Shown: one piece after another, positions 9,801 through 22,170 of the stretch
How positions within the stretch are numbered: the first letter of the stretch is position 1
How the letters are laid out: every line of letters begins with the position of its first letter
Origin: Rhizorhabdus wittichii RW1
GTDB lineage: Bacteria; Pseudomonadota; Alphaproteobacteria; Sphingomonadales; Sphingomonadaceae
Reading direction: 5' to 3'
Length of the DNA: 64,000 bases
Assembly (NCBI GenBank): GCA_000016765.1
Contig: CP000699.1
Span: 3,001,001-3,065,000 of the forward strand
Position numbers and translations under genes: made by a program
The notes under the pieces: model-generated
Databases searched by the model: none
What the model saw: the letters and a program-made list of their open reading frames with translations, nothing else
What the model was told of the DNA's origin: nothing

Positions 9801-10651
9801 GCTGGCTCGACAGCGTCCGCAAGAAGATCCCGTTCATCGCCAAGCGCGAGAGCCCGGACAATCTCTGGCACAAATGCCCGTCGTGCCAGCAGATGATCTT
9901 CGCCAAGGAATATGAGGAGAATCTGTCGGTCTGCCCGAAATGCGGCCATCACGGCCGGATCGGCCCCGACGCGCGCTTCGACCAGCTGTTCGACGGCGGC
10001 GTCTACACGCTGCTGCCCGCCCCGCAGGTGCGCGAGGACCCGCTCAAGTTCCGCGATTCGAAGCGCTACACCGACCGCATGAAGGAAGCGCGCGCCAAGA
10101 CCGGCGAGCAGGACGCGCTGATCAACGCGCGCGGCACGATCGAGGGATTCAAGGCGGTCGTCGGGGTGCAGGACTTCGCCTTCATGGGCGGGTCGATGGG
10201 CCTCGCGGTCGGCGCCGCCTTCGTCGCGGGCGTCCAGGCGGCGATCGCCGACCAGTGCCCTTACGTCATCTTCACCGCGGCGGGCGGCGCGCGCATGCAG
10301 GAGGGCATCCTCTCGCTGATGCAGATGCCCCGGACCACCGTCGCCATCGCCCAGCTCCGCGAGGCCGGCCTGCCCTATATCGTCGTGATGACCGATCCGA
10401 CGACCGGCGGCGTCACCGCCTCCTACGCGATGCTCGGCGACATCCAGATCGCAGAGCCGGGCGCGCTGATCGGCTTCGCCGGCCAGCGCGTGATCGAGCA
10501 GACGATCCGCGAGAAGCTGCCCGAGGGCTTCCAGCGCGCCGAATATCTGCTCGAGCACGGCATGCTCGACATGGTCGTCAAGCGCCACGACCTGCGCGCC
10601 GAGCTGGCGCGGCTGATCGACTATCTCTGCCCGGGGAAGAAGGCGGCCTAG
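9797..10651 (+). CDS. accD: Acetyl-CoA carboxylase carboxyltransferase subunit beta
   Basis: Beta subunit of the carboxyltransferase that makes malonyl-CoA for fatty acid synthesis; pairs with AccA. The 284-residue protein has an N-terminal zinc ribbon, CPSC at about residues 28-31 and CPKC at about 47-50, followed by a crotonase-like fold with [25 protein letters not shown] and [16 protein letters not shown]. The start ATG overlaps the trpA stop (ATGA). The trpFBA-accD-folC order is common in proteobacteria. Confidence 0.97.
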   Translation: MSWLDSVRKKIPFIAKRESPDNLWHKCPSCQQMIFAKEYEENLSVCPKCGHHGRIGPDARFDQLFDGGVYTLLPAPQVREDPLKFRDSKRYTDRMKEARAKTGEQDALINARGTIEGFKAVVGVQDFAFMGGSMGLAVGAAFVAGVQAAIADQCPYVIFTAAGGARMQEGILSLMQMPRTTVAIAQLREAGLPYIVVMTDPTTGGVTASYAMLGDIQIAEPGALIGFAGQRVIEQTIREKLPEGFQRAEYLLEHGMLDMVVKRHDLRAELARLIDYLCPGKKAA

Positions 10652-10677
10652 CGGAAGACTCTCGCCCTTCCCCCATT

Positions 10678-10759
10678 CGTCGTTCCGGCGGAGGCCGGAA
10701 TCTCGGGAGGCAAAAGCGGCACCTCCTCTCCTGAGATCCCGGCCTCCGCCGGGATGACG
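10678..10759. repeat. Class B palindromic repeat between accD and folC
   Basis: CGTCGTTCCGGCGGAGGCCGGAATCTC on the left and GAGATCCCGGCCTCCGCCGGGATGACG on the right are inverted arms about 25 bases long around a short loop. The element fills the accD-folC gap without a T-run. Confidence 0.85.
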
Positions 10760-10789
10760 CCGCCAGTCCAGGGAACAGGCCCACCCTCC

Positions 10790-12115
10790 ATGCCCGACCA
10801 CGCCGTCTCCACCGATCCCGCCGTCCAGGCGCAGCTCGACCGGCTGTGGCGGCTGTCGCCGGGCGCCGACATCCTCGGGCTCGACCGGATCGCGCGGCTG
10901 TGCGATCGGCTCGGCAATCCCGAACGCGCGCTGCCGCCGGTGTTCCACGTCGCCGGCACCAACGGCAAGGGATCGACCTGCGCCTATCTGCGCGCCGCGA
11001 TCGAGGCGGCGGGGATGAGCGCGCACGTCTTCACCAGCCCGCACCTGATCCGCTTCAACGAGCGCATCCGCATCGCGGGATCGCTGATCGAGGACGCCGC
11101 GCTCGCCGCGCTGCTCGCCGAGGTGCTCGACGTCTCCGAAGGGATCGGCGCGAGCTTCTTCGAGGTGACGACCGCCGCCGCCTTCCTCGCCTTCAGCCGC
11201 ACCCCCGCCGACGCCTGCATCGTCGAGGTCGGGCTGGGCGGCCGGCTCGACGCGACCAACGTCATCGCCGATCCGCTGGTCTGCGGCATCGCCCAGCTCG
11301 GGCTCGACCATCAGAGCTTCCTCGGCGACACGATCGAGGCGATCGCGGCGGAGAAGGCCGGCATCGCCAAGCCGGGCGTGCCGATCCTGACGCTCCATTA
11401 TCCCGCCACCGTCGCCAACGAGATCGGCCGCGCGATCCGCGAGGCGGGCGCCGAGTGGCACGTCAAGGGCGGCTCGTGGGACGCCGCCGCCTATCAGGGC
11501 CGGCTCCATTATCGCGACGCGCAGGGCAAGCTCGACCTGCCGCTGCCCGGGCTCGCCGGCCAGCACCAGGCGATGAACGCCGCTCTGGCGGTGGCGATGC
11601 TGCGCCACCAGGACGCGATCGCGATCCCCGCCTCGGCGCTGCGCGCGGCGATGGGCTGGGCCGACTGGCCGGCGCGGCTCCAGCACCTGCGCGGCGGCGC
11701 GCTGCTCGACCGGCTGCCGCCCGGATCGGACCTGTGGATCGACGGCGGCCACAACCCCTCGGCGGGGCGGGTGATCGGCGATTTCCTGCGCGGCCATGTC
11801 GCGCCCGAGCGGCCGCTCCACATCGTCCTCGGCCTGCTCGCCAACAAGGACGCCGGCGGCTTCCTGGCCGCGATGGGCCGGGTGCCGGCGCATTTCCACA
11901 TGGTGCCGGTGCCAGGCCACGAGCACCACGCCCCCGTGACCCTCGCCGACACCGCCCGCCTCGCCGGCTTCGCCGCCGACGCCGCGACCGGCTTCGAGGA
12001 AGCCCTCGCGACGATCGCGGCCGACGCCGGCGACGTCCCGCCGATGGTGCTGATCGGCGGCTCGCTCTACCTCGCGGGCAAAGCGCTGGAGGCGAACGGG
12101 ACGGTGATCGACTGA
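10790..12115 (+). CDS. folC: Bifunctional folylpolyglutamate/dihydrofolate synthase
   Basis: Adds glutamate to dihydropteroate and/or folates; cytosolic Mur-ligase family. The 441-residue protein has the P-loop VAGTNGKGST, TSPHLIRFNERIRI, the EVGLGGRLDATN motif, a central Mur-ligase domain with AAEKAGIAKPG, and a C-terminal domain with DGGHNPSAG. The start MPDHAVSTD was taken at 10790; an earlier in-frame ATG at 10754 lies inside the repeat and is unlikely. It follows accD after a palindromic repeat and is probably in the same unit. Confidence 0.95.
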   Translation: MPDHAVSTDPAVQAQLDRLWRLSPGADILGLDRIARLCDRLGNPERALPPVFHVAGTNGKGSTCAYLRAAIEAAGMSAHVFTSPHLIRFNERIRIAGSLIEDAALAALLAEVLDVSEGIGASFFEVTTAAAFLAFSRTPADACIVEVGLGGRLDATNVIADPLVCGIAQLGLDHQSFLGDTIEAIAAEKAGIAKPGVPILTLHYPATVANEIGRAIREAGAEWHVKGGSWDAAAYQGRLHYRDAQGKLDLPLPGLAGQHQAMNAALAVAMLRHQDAIAIPASALRAAMGWADWPARLQHLRGGALLDRLPPGSDLWIDGGHNPSAGRVIGDFLRGHVAPERPLHIVLGLLANKDAGGFLAAMGRVPAHFHMVPVPGHEHHAPVTLADTARLAGFAADAATGFEEALATIAADAGDVPPMVLIGGSLYLAGKALEANGTVID

Positions 12116-12125
12116 GGCCCCCCAT

Positions 12126-12158
12126 CGTCATGCCGGCGGAGGCCGGCATCTCGGGCGG
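12126..12158. repeat. Single-arm class B repeat downstream of folC
   Basis: CGTCATGCCGGCGGAGGCCGGCATCTC matches one arm of the class B elements and can form a GCCGGC hairpin. No partner arm is seen, so it may be a degraded copy. Confidence 0.65.
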
Positions 12159-12272
12159 CTCCTGCCTCGATCTCGTCTCCTCTCTCCCTTCAGTCGCAGC
12201 GCAGCATTTTATTGCGATTGACTCGCAATATCAGACATGCTCTTTTCCCCTTGCCGAGAGGGAGAGAAGTGC

Positions 12273-12710
12273 ATGTCCGAAGGAACCGCCGCATCGACCG
12301 CCAGCCTGCTGCCCCATGGCGCGCCCGACGACAGCGGCGCGCTGCTGTTCCTGCAGACGGTGCGCAGGATGGGCGTGGGCGGGCTGGGCGACGCCTATGC
12401 GGTCAGCCTGCTGATCGGCGCGTTCGGCCTGTCCTTCCGCCGGCCGCTGGTGCTGTCGCGCGCGCTGATGGCGGAACTGGCGCGCGCCTCGCAGCGCTCG
12501 ATCATGATCGCGCCGTCCTGCTGTTGCCGCATGACGCTGGCGGAATCGGTCCTGCTCGGCGCGGTCGCGACGGCGCGCGAGCAGCCGGTGGCGGCGCACC
12601 AGCGGCTCTGCCAGCTCTGCGGGGTCGACCGGGCGCTGGGCATATTGTCGAGCGCGCAGGCGGTGGCGCAGGCCTTCGCCGATCTCGGCCGGCCGATCGA
12701 GGCCGCCTGA
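12273..12710 (+). CDS. DUF6628-type protein
   Basis: A 145-residue protein of unknown function resembling a short family that I recall from sphingomonads as DUF6628. Visible features are GALLFLQTVRRMGVGGLGDAYA, the segment FGLSFRRPLVLSRALM, and a cysteine cluster IAPSCCCRMTLAES in the middle, with a second Cys pair in LCQLCG. The cysteines could bind a metal, but this is inference. The ATG at 12273 follows GGGAGAGAAG; an upstream in-frame ATG at 12237 would add 12 residues without good support. No signal peptide. It precedes acnA by 201 bases. Confidence 0.65.
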   Translation: MSEGTAASTASLLPHGAPDDSGALLFLQTVRRMGVGGLGDAYAVSLLIGAFGLSFRRPLVLSRALMAELARASQRSIMIAPSCCCRMTLAESVLLGAVATAREQPVAAHQRLCQLCGVDRALGILSSAQAVAQAFADLGRPIEAA

Positions 12711-12911
12711 CCCTTCACCGACCCGGAAGCGGCTCGCCCGGACAGGGTCGCGGCCTCCCTTCGCCCCCATAGGGGGACGGCGATATCGGATGCGATAGCG
12801 CCGCCGGGACGGCGCGCGTGCGCATGACCGACCGCCGGGACACTTTTACTGCCAGCCCCCCGTCGCTATACCCCGGCTCGACTCTCGCAATCGCAGCATA
12901 GGGGCTCAGCC

Positions 12912-15596
<2,685 letters not shown>

Positions 15597-15607
15597 GAAG
15601 GAATAAT

Positions 15608-15719
15608 CCCCCTCCCGCTTGCGGGAGGGGTCAGGGGTGGGCGCGCGGCCCGGAGGGTCGCGCTTCTACCTTTGTGGCTTCGGAGGCCCACCCCCGGCCC
15701 CTCCCGCAAGCGGGAGGGG
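15608..15719. repeat. Class A palindromic repeat between convergent aconitase genes
   Basis: CCCCTCCCGCTTGCGGGAGGGG on the left and CCCCTCCCGCAAGCGGGAGGGG on the right are each hairpins and also pair with each other; GGGGTGGG and CCCACCCCC flank the core. It lies between the converging acnA and acnB ends and could act as a bidirectional barrier. Confidence 0.85.
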
Positions 15720-15742
15720 AGAAGGAAGCAGGCCCGCTCTGC

Positions 15743-18508
15743 CTACGCCGCCTTGGGCGGCGCGAACTTGGTCAGGTCGATCCCGTCGACGGCCGCCTTA
15801 TACTCGTCGGCGCTCGGCGTGCGGCCGAGGATCGTCGACAGCACCACGACCGGGGTCGACGCCAGCAGCGACTCACCCTTCTTGTTGGCGCTGTCCTCGA
15901 CGACGCGGCCCTGGAACAGGCGGGTCGAGGTGGCGAGGACGGTGTCGCCCTTGGCGGCCTTCTCCTGGTTGCCCATGCAGAGGTTGCAGCCCGGACGCTC
16001 GAGATAGAGGATATTCTCATATTCGGTCCGGCTGGCCGCCTTCGGATTCTCGTCGTCGAACTCGAAACCCGAATATTTCTGCAGGATCTCCCAGTCGCCT
16101 TCGGCCTTGAGCTCATCGACGATGTTGTAGGTCGGCGGAGCGACGACGAGCGGCGCCTTGAACTCGACCTTGCCTTCCGCCGCCTCGATGTTCTTCAACA
16201 TCTGCGCGAGGATCTTCATGTCGCCCTTGTGCACCATGCACGAGCCGATGAAGCCCAGGTCGACCTTCTTGGTGCCGCCATAATAGGACACCGGACGGAT
16301 CGTGTCGTGGGTATAGCGCTTCGAGACGTCGGGGTTGTTGACGTCCGGATCGGCGATCATCGGCTCGTCGATCACGTCGAGATCGACGACGATCTCGGCG
16401 AAATATTTGGCATTGTCGTCAGGCGACAGCGCGGGCTTCTCGCCCAGGCGGATCTCGGCGATGCGGGTGTCGGCCTTGGCGATCAGGTTCGCCAGCGTGC
16501 CGGCCGCATTGTCCATGCCCTTGTCGATCATGATCTGGATGCGCGCCTTGGCGATCTCCAGCGATCCGATCAGCGTCTCGTCGTCCGAGATGCAGATCGA
16601 GGCCTTGGCCTTCATCTCGGCCGTCCAGTCGGTGAAGGTGAAGGCCTGGTCGGCCAGCAGCGTCCCGATATGGACTTCGATGATGCGGCCCTGGAAGACA
16701 TTCTCGCCGCCGCACTGCTGGAGCATCTGCGCCTGGGTGGCATGCACCACGTCGCGGAAGTCCATATGCGGCTGCATCTTGCCCTTGAACGTCACCTTCA
16801 CCGATTGCGGGATCGGCATGGTCGCCTCGCCGGTGGCGAGCGCCAGCGCGACGGTGCCCGAGTCCGCGCCGAAGGCCACGCCCTTGGACATGCGGGTGTG
16901 GCTGTCGCCGCCGATGATGATCGCCCAGTCGTCCACGGTGATGTCGTTCAGCACCTTGTGGATCACGTCCGTCATCGGATGATAGGCGCCCTTCGGGTCG
17001 CGCGCGGTGATCAGGCCGAAATTGTTCATGAAGGACATCAGCTTCGGGATGTTCGCCTGCGCCTTCTTGTCCCACACCGATGCCGTGTGGCAGCCCGACT
17101 GATAGGCGCCGTCGACGAGCGGCGAGATGACGGTCGCCGCCATCGCCTCGAGCTCCTGCGCGGTCATCAGCCCGGTGGTGTCCTGCGAACCGACGATGTT
17201 GACCTTGACGCGCACGTCCGAACCCGCGTGCAGCACCTTGCCCGGCGTCACGCCGACGGCGTTGCGGTTGAAGATCTTCTCGACCGCGGTCAGGCCCTGG
17301 CCCTCGACGGTGATCTCCTTGTTCGCCGCGAAGACCGGAACCGGCTCGACCCCGAGGGTGCGGGCCGCGAAGGTCTGGAGCTTCTTGCCGAAGACGATGG
17401 CATAGGAGCTGCCGGCCTTCATGAATTCCATCTTCTGCGGGGTGAACGAAGAAGCGATGTCGACCAGCTCCGCGCCGTCCTCGCCGCGCAGCTTCTTGTT
17501 CCTGACGTCGATCTTGAGGACGGTGCCGGTCTCGACCGAGAATTTCTCCTCCAGGACCGGATTGCCGTCATTGTTCAGGATCGGGTTGCCGTCCGGGCCG
17601 GTCTGCTTGACCCAGTTCTTCAGGTTGATGCCGATGCCGCCGGTCACGTCGACGGTGGTCGCGAAGATCGGCGAGATGCCGTTGGTGCCCGCGACGACCG
17701 GCGCGTAATTGACGAAAGGCACATAGGGGCTCTGCTGTTTGCCGGTCCACAGCGCCACGTTGTTCACGCCCGACATGCGCGACGAGCCCACGCCCATCGT
17801 GCCCTTCTCGGCGATCAGCATCACGCGCTTGCCGGGGTGCTGCGCCTTCAGCGCGACGATCGCCTGCTGCGCCTCGGGCGAGATCATGCACTGGCCGTGC
17901 AGCTCTCGGTCCGAGCGCGAATGCGCCTGGTTGCCGGGGGACAGGAGATCGGTCGAGATATCGCCTTCGCCGGCGATGAAGGTGACGACCTCGATCTCGT
18001 CCTCGACCTCGGGCAGCTTGGTGAAGAACTCCGCCTTGGCGTAGCTCTCGAGGATGTCCCTGGCGATGGCGTTGCCGGCGCCGAAGGCTTCGCTCAGCCG
18101 GTGCATGTCGGCGTCGTAGAGGAAGACCTGGGTCTTCAGCACCTCGCCCGCCAGCGCGGCGATCGCGGGGGCGTCGCCGAGGGCGATGTCGAGCAGCACC
18201 TCGACCGACGGGCCGCCCTTCATGTGCGACAGCAGCTCGAGCGCGAAGGCGGGCGTGATCTCGGGCACGACCGCGTCGCCCAGGATGATCTGCTTCAGGA
18301 AACCGGCCTTGACCGCCGCGGCGCTCGTCGTGCCGGGCAGCGTGTTGTAGATGAAGAATTTGAGCGCATCGGCCCGGTGCTCGCTGCCGGCATCCCTGAT
18401 GATGGCGATGATCTCGAAGACGAGGCCGCCGTCGTCGATCGGCTTGGGCGCAAGCCCCTGAATTTTCCTGCTTTCGATTTCGGCGAGATAATCCAGGTAG
18501 ATGCTCAT
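15743..18508 (-). CDS. acnB: Bifunctional aconitate hydratase 2 / 2-methylisocitrate dehydratase
   Basis: B-type aconitase, usually the main TCA-cycle enzyme where present and also active in the methylcitrate route. The 921-residue protein has the AcnB order: an N-terminal HEAT-like domain (LDYLAEIESRKIQGLAPKP), then the swivelling domain with GKRVMLIAEKGTMGVGSSRMSG, then catalytic domains with IIGGDSHTRMSKGVAFGADS, GSCMVHKGDMK and the Cys pair ERPGCNLCMGNQ that ligates the cluster. The start at 18508 (MSIYLDYL) is the usual family N-terminus. It converges on acnA. The coding style, with more lysine AAG and slightly lower GC than neighbours, was noticed only by eye. Confidence 0.96.
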   Translation of the reverse strand: MSIYLDYLAEIESRKIQGLAPKPIDDGGLVFEIIAIIRDAGSEHRADALKFFIYNTLPGTTSAAAVKAGFLKQIILGDAVVPEITPAFALELLSHMKGGPSVEVLLDIALGDAPAIAALAGEVLKTQVFLYDADMHRLSEAFGAGNAIARDILESYAKAEFFTKLPEVEDEIEVVTFIAGEGDISTDLLSPGNQAHSRSDRELHGQCMISPEAQQAIVALKAQHPGKRVMLIAEKGTMGVGSSRMSGVNNVALWTGKQQSPYVPFVNYAPVVAGTNGISPIFATTVDVTGGIGINLKNWVKQTGPDGNPILNNDGNPVLEEKFSVETGTVLKIDVRNKKLRGEDGAELVDIASSFTPQKMEFMKAGSSYAIVFGKKLQTFAARTLGVEPVPVFAANKEITVEGQGLTAVEKIFNRNAVGVTPGKVLHAGSDVRVKVNIVGSQDTTGLMTAQELEAMAATVISPLVDGAYQSGCHTASVWDKKAQANIPKLMSFMNNFGLITARDPKGAYHPMTDVIHKVLNDITVDDWAIIIGGDSHTRMSKGVAFGADSGTVALALATGEATMPIPQSVKVTFKGKMQPHMDFRDVVHATQAQMLQQCGGENVFQGRIIEVHIGTLLADQAFTFTDWTAEMKAKASICISDDETLIGSLEIAKARIQIMIDKGMDNAAGTLANLIAKADTRIAEIRLGEKPALSPDDNAKYFAEIVVDLDVIDEPMIADPDVNNPDVSKRYTHDTIRPVSYYGGTKKVDLGFIGSCMVHKGDMKILAQMLKNIEAAEGKVEFKAPLVVAPPTYNIVDELKAEGDWEILQKYSGFEFDDENPKAASRTEYENILYLERPGCNLCMGNQEKAAKGDTVLATSTRLFQGRVVEDSANKKGESLLASTPVVVLSTILGRTPSADEYKAAVDGIDLTKFAPPKAA

Positions 18509-18688
18509 AATGTTCCCAACCCCATGAAGTGCGCGGAGCATGGCGCAAACGGCGCCAACCGGCGGTAATTCGGCCTTGGACTGACGGGCGCTCCGGTACG
18601 CCAACCGGGCTGGACTGGCAAGGTATCGGAGGGCGTTTCCCAGGATGCCGGCGGGCCGGAGCGAAGACGCGATCGCTGCCCGGCCGAT

Positions 18689-19714
18689 TCACATCGCGGC
18701 CGGCTTCGCGCCCCCGGCATAGCCGCTGCGTTCCAGCATCGTCGCGGCATCGTCGAAACCGAGCATGTCGCGGATCGCCTGCCGCTTGTCGGCGGCGGCG
18801 TCGTAATAGCTCTGCCAGATGCGCATGCCGACCCAATAGCCCAGCTCGTAGGGCCAGCCCGGCGGGGCGTTCTTGTAATTGCCGAGCCAGCGCCGGAAAG
18901 CGGCGATCGCCGCGGCCGGCGCGGGATCGGCGTCCAGGTCGACGCCGTGCGTCGCCGCCATGTCCTTGCGGAACTCGGCCCATAGCTCGGCCTCGCGCGG
19001 GGCGGCCCAGGCGGCGCGCTCGGGGTCGGGCACCTGGCCGGTGACGATCGCCGCGACGAAATCGGCGGCGCCCTCCTCCAGCGCGCCGGTCAGCAGCGGG
19101 TCGGGGCCCTGGCTCGCGCGGTCGCGCTGCAGGGTGTGGACCGTCTCATGCGCGAAGAAGCGGCGCAGCAGCGCGCGGAAGCCGTCGGCGTCCTGCTCCT
19201 GCGCGCACAGCACCTCGAGCCCCAGCACCTGCGCGCCGGGGCCCGCCGTGCCGCCCGAATTGCCCGCCCCGAAGACGAGGTAGATCTGCGGCAGGGCGCG
19301 ATCGGGGAGCAGCCCGTGCAGCGCCAGGTAGATCGCCCGCAGGTCGCCCACCGCCGCCCTGGCGGCGGGCAGGCAGACGCGGATCGCCCGCTCATAGGCG
19401 GCGGGGTCGCGCGCGATCGCCCTGGCCAGCCGGTCGGCATCGACGATCCGTCCCGGCGTGAACACCGACACGCCGTAGCTGGCGCCGTCGAGATAGTCCT
19501 TGCGGAGCTGCGCGGCGGTCGGCTTGCCGCCGGTCGCCGCGAACAGCCGCGCGAAGCGATCGGCATCCTCGGTGTGGATCGCGACCGTCAGCGGATCGGC
19601 GGGCGGCGGGGGCGTCACCTCCAGAGGCGCCGCCGCCGCCCGCGCGGCAAGGAGAAGCCAGCCGACCGCCCCGATCCACGCCCGGACCGCCGCCTTCGCC
19701 TTCCTCGCCCGCAT
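18689..19714 (-). CDS. Secreted putative zinc metalloprotease (DUF2268-like)
   Basis: A 341-residue protein with an N-terminal signal peptide (basic MRARKAKAAVR, hydrophobic core WIGAVGWLLLAARA, cleavage near AAA/AP). The middle carries a zinc-site HETVH followed some 20-25 residues later by LEEGAADFVAAIV, the HExxH...E pattern of gluzincin-type or DUF2268-like proteases. The C-terminal part has WPYELGYWVGMRIW and DMLGFDDAATMLE, often seen in these proteins. A periplasmic or outer-membrane location is inferred. The start at 19714 gives a clean signal peptide. The substrate is unknown. Confidence 0.65.
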   Translation of the reverse strand: MRARKAKAAVRAWIGAVGWLLLAARAAAAPLEVTPPPPADPLTVAIHTEDADRFARLFAATGGKPTAAQLRKDYLDGASYGVSVFTPGRIVDADRLARAIARDPAAYERAIRVCLPAARAAVGDLRAIYLALHGLLPDRALPQIYLVFGAGNSGGTAGPGAQVLGLEVLCAQEQDADGFRALLRRFFAHETVHTLQRDRASQGPDPLLTGALEEGAADFVAAIVTGQVPDPERAAWAAPREAELWAEFRKDMAATHGVDLDADPAPAAAIAAFRRWLGNYKNAPPGWPYELGYWVGMRIWQSYYDAAADKRQAIRDMLGFDDAATMLERSGYAGGAKPAAM

Positions 19715-19942
19715 CGGCCGCCTCCGCTCAATCCCGCGTCGCATCTGCTTAAAGCGATTTCCGGGGAGAGGGAAACATCCGCCGATTCGGAGATCGCGGG
19801 TAGACGACGATCCGGGCGCGAGGCGAGCGATCCTTCGCGAACGGGCGAACGGGCCGGCGGGCGCATGGGCGCAACGGAGGACGGGGCGGGCGGCATGCGC
19901 TTGGCTCTTGCCCCGGCGCGGCGCTTGGCACAAAAAACGCCG

Positions 19943-20761
19943 ATGGAGCTGGACGACCTCCTCAAGCGCCCCGAACGCTGGGCGAGCGTGCTCGGATGGG
20001 CGACGCTGGCCGGGCTCGAATTCGGCCTGATCGGGCCGTTCGGCAGCTATGCCTCGCACCTGTTCACCCGGATCGCCTATTGGACGCTGCTGTTCTGGTT
20101 CGGCAGCCTGCTGCTCTGGCCCTGCGTCGTCGCGGCGCTGGCGCTGGGGCCGCGCCGAGGACTTCCGCCGCTCTTCTCGGGCGTCGCGGTGATCCTGGTC
20201 GCCTGCGTGCCGCTGGCCATGCTCGGCGCGATCGGCACCCATTTGTTCTGGCCGGTGCGGGCGGCGGGGATGCGCACGCTCGAATGGTATGGGCTGACGA
20301 TCGTCGTCGCGCTGCCGGCGATGGCCGGGCTGCTCTGGGTCGAGCTCGGCCGGACGCGCCTGCTCGCGGCGTGGCGCGGCCGGATGGTCCCCGGCAGAGC
20401 GCCGGCCGACGCGGCCGATCCGGTGGAGGCGCGCGGCCCCGCCCCGGAGCTGCCCGATCACCTCCTCGCCAACGCGCTGTGCCTGCAGATGGAGGACCAT
20501 CATGTCCGCATCCACCTGCACGGCCGGTCGGTCCTCCACCATGGGGTGCTGCGCGACATCGTCGAGGCGCTCGACGAGCGGCGCGGGCTGCAGGTCCACC
20601 GGTCCTGGTGGGTGGCGCGCGACGCGGTGCGCGGCTGGCAGCGCGACGGCCGCTCGGTCGGCCTGATCCTGGTCAACGGGCTGCGGGTGCCGGTGGCGCG
20701 CAACCGGGTGGCGCTGCTGCGCGAGCGCGGCTGGCTCGACGAGGCGTCGCAGGCCGCCTGA
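19943..20761 (+). CDS. Membrane-anchored LytTR-family transcriptional regulator
   Basis: A 272-residue protein with about four N-terminal membrane helices (residues ~15-140, such as IAYWTLLFWFGSLLLW and LFSGVAVILVACVPLAML) and a C-terminal LytTR DNA-binding domain. The latter shows LCLQMEDHHVRIHLHG, LDERRGLQVHRSWWVARDAV and RVPVARNRVALLRE, the typical LytTR core. No receiver domain and no neighbouring histidine kinase are present, so it is a one-component membrane regulator. Its targets are unknown; the adjacent MFS symporter, 67 bases downstream on the same strand, is a candidate. The start could be slightly upstream, since in-frame ATGs exist. Confidence 0.75.
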   Translation: MELDDLLKRPERWASVLGWATLAGLEFGLIGPFGSYASHLFTRIAYWTLLFWFGSLLLWPCVVAALALGPRRGLPPLFSGVAVILVACVPLAMLGAIGTHLFWPVRAAGMRTLEWYGLTIVVALPAMAGLLWVELGRTRLLAAWRGRMVPGRAPADAADPVEARGPAPELPDHLLANALCLQMEDHHVRIHLHGRSVLHHGVLRDIVEALDERRGLQVHRSWWVARDAVRGWQRDGRSVGLILVNGLRVPVARNRVALLRERGWLDEASQAA

Positions 20762-20828
20762 CGCGGCGCTGGTCCAACGCGCATCGACGCCCTACAGATC
20801 GTTCGACGCGAGGGGAGAGCCGATCGAG

Positions 20829-22160
20829 ATGCAGCACGAGCAAAGCGCCGACCTTCCCTATCTCCGCAAGATCGTCGGCGCGTCGATGGCGGGCACCGTC
20901 GTCGAATGGTACGAGTTCTTCCTCTACGGCACCGCCGCGACGCTGGTGTTCGGCAAGCTGTTCTTCCCGCCGACCGGCAACGAGCTGGACGGCATCATCG
21001 CCGCCTTCGGCACCTATGCGGTGGGCTTCATCGCCCGGCCGCTGGGCGGGATCGTGTTCGGCCATGTCGGCGACCGCATCGGCCGCAAGTCGCTGCTCCA
21101 GTTCAGCCTCGTCCTGATCGGCGCGTCGACCTTCCTGATGGGGTGCCTGCCGACCTTCGCGACGATCGGCTATTGGGCGCCGCTGCTGCTGGTGCTGCTG
21201 CGCTTCGTCCAGGGCTTCGCGCTGGGCGGCGAATGGGGCGGCGCGGTTCTGCTCGTCACCGAACACAGCCCCAATCGCAGCCGCGGCTTCTGGGGCAGCT
21301 TCCCGCAGGCGGGCATCCCGATGGGCAACCTGCTCGCGACGATCGTCCTCCTGCTGCTGTCCGCGACGCTCAGCGAGGGCGAATTCCTCGCCTGGGGCTG
21401 GCGGGTCGGCTTCTGGCTGTCGGTGATCATCGTCGGGGTCGGCTATTATATCCGCACCAAGGTCAGCGATTCGCCGATCTTCGAGGCGGCGAAGGCCGAG
21501 GCCGAGCAGCGCGCCGACGCCGGCTATGGCGTGGCCGAGGTGTTCCGCCACTATCCGCGCGGCGTGTTCACCGCGATGGGGCTGCGGGTGGCGGAGAACA
21601 TCCTCTATTATATGGTGGTCACCTTCTCGATCACCTATCTCGCCCATATCGGCGTCGACACGACCGAGATCCTGGCGCTGCTGTTCTGCGCGCACCTGCT
21701 GCACATCGTGCTGATCCCGTCGATCGGCCGGCTCGCCGACCGGATCGGGCGCAAGCCGGTCTACATCGCCGGCGCGGGCCTCACCATCGCCTGGCCGTTC
21801 GTCGCCTTCCCGCTGTTCGACACCGGCCAGGCGCCGATCATCCTCGCCGGGATCATGATCGGCATGGCGGTCCACGCGCTGATGTACGCGCCGCAGCCCG
21901 CGATCCTGACCGAGATGTTCCCGACCCGGATGCGCTATTCGGGGGTGTCGCTCGGCTATCAGGTGACGGCGATCTTCGCCGGGTCCTGGGCGCCGCTGAT
22001 CGGCGCCGCGCTGCTGCGCGCCTATGACAGCTGGCACCCGATCGCGCTCTACGTCGCGGGCGCGGGGGTGATCAGCCTCGTCTCCGCGCTGGTCATGACC
22101 GAGACGCGCGGCGTCTCGCTGCTCGCGATCGACCGCGCCGACCGCGAGCGAACGGCCTGA
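20829..22160 (+). CDS. MFS transporter, metabolite:H+ symporter type
   Basis: A 443-residue, 12-helix inner-membrane permease of the MHS branch (ProP/KgtP/ShiA relatives). Evidence: the ASMAGTVVEWYEFFLYG first helix, the cytoplasmic DRIGRKSLLQ signature between helices 2 and 3, RFVQGFALGGEWGGA, and a repeated RLADRIGRKPVYI in the second half. These features predict proton-coupled uptake of an organic acid or osmolyte, but the substrate cannot be read from the sequence. The start at 20829 is preceded by GGGGAG. It follows the LytTR regulator. Confidence 0.88.
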   Translation: MQHEQSADLPYLRKIVGASMAGTVVEWYEFFLYGTAATLVFGKLFFPPTGNELDGIIAAFGTYAVGFIARPLGGIVFGHVGDRIGRKSLLQFSLVLIGASTFLMGCLPTFATIGYWAPLLLVLLRFVQGFALGGEWGGAVLLVTEHSPNRSRGFWGSFPQAGIPMGNLLATIVLLLLSATLSEGEFLAWGWRVGFWLSVIIVGVGYYIRTKVSDSPIFEAAKAEAEQRADAGYGVAEVFRHYPRGVFTAMGLRVAENILYYMVVTFSITYLAHIGVDTTEILALLFCAHLLHIVLIPSIGRLADRIGRKPVYIAGAGLTIAWPFVAFPLFDTGQAPIILAGIMIGMAVHALMYAPQPAILTEMFPTRMRYSGVSLGYQVTAIFAGSWAPLIGAALLRAYDSWHPIALYVAGAGVISLVSALVMTETRGVSLLAIDRADRERTA

Positions 22161-22170
22161 ACGCAGCCGG

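Noticed and set aside
15674-18568. A 964-codon plus-strand frame opposite acnB
   Set aside because: It has no motif and a composition typical of an antisense shadow; acnB has all its active-site motifs on the minus strand.
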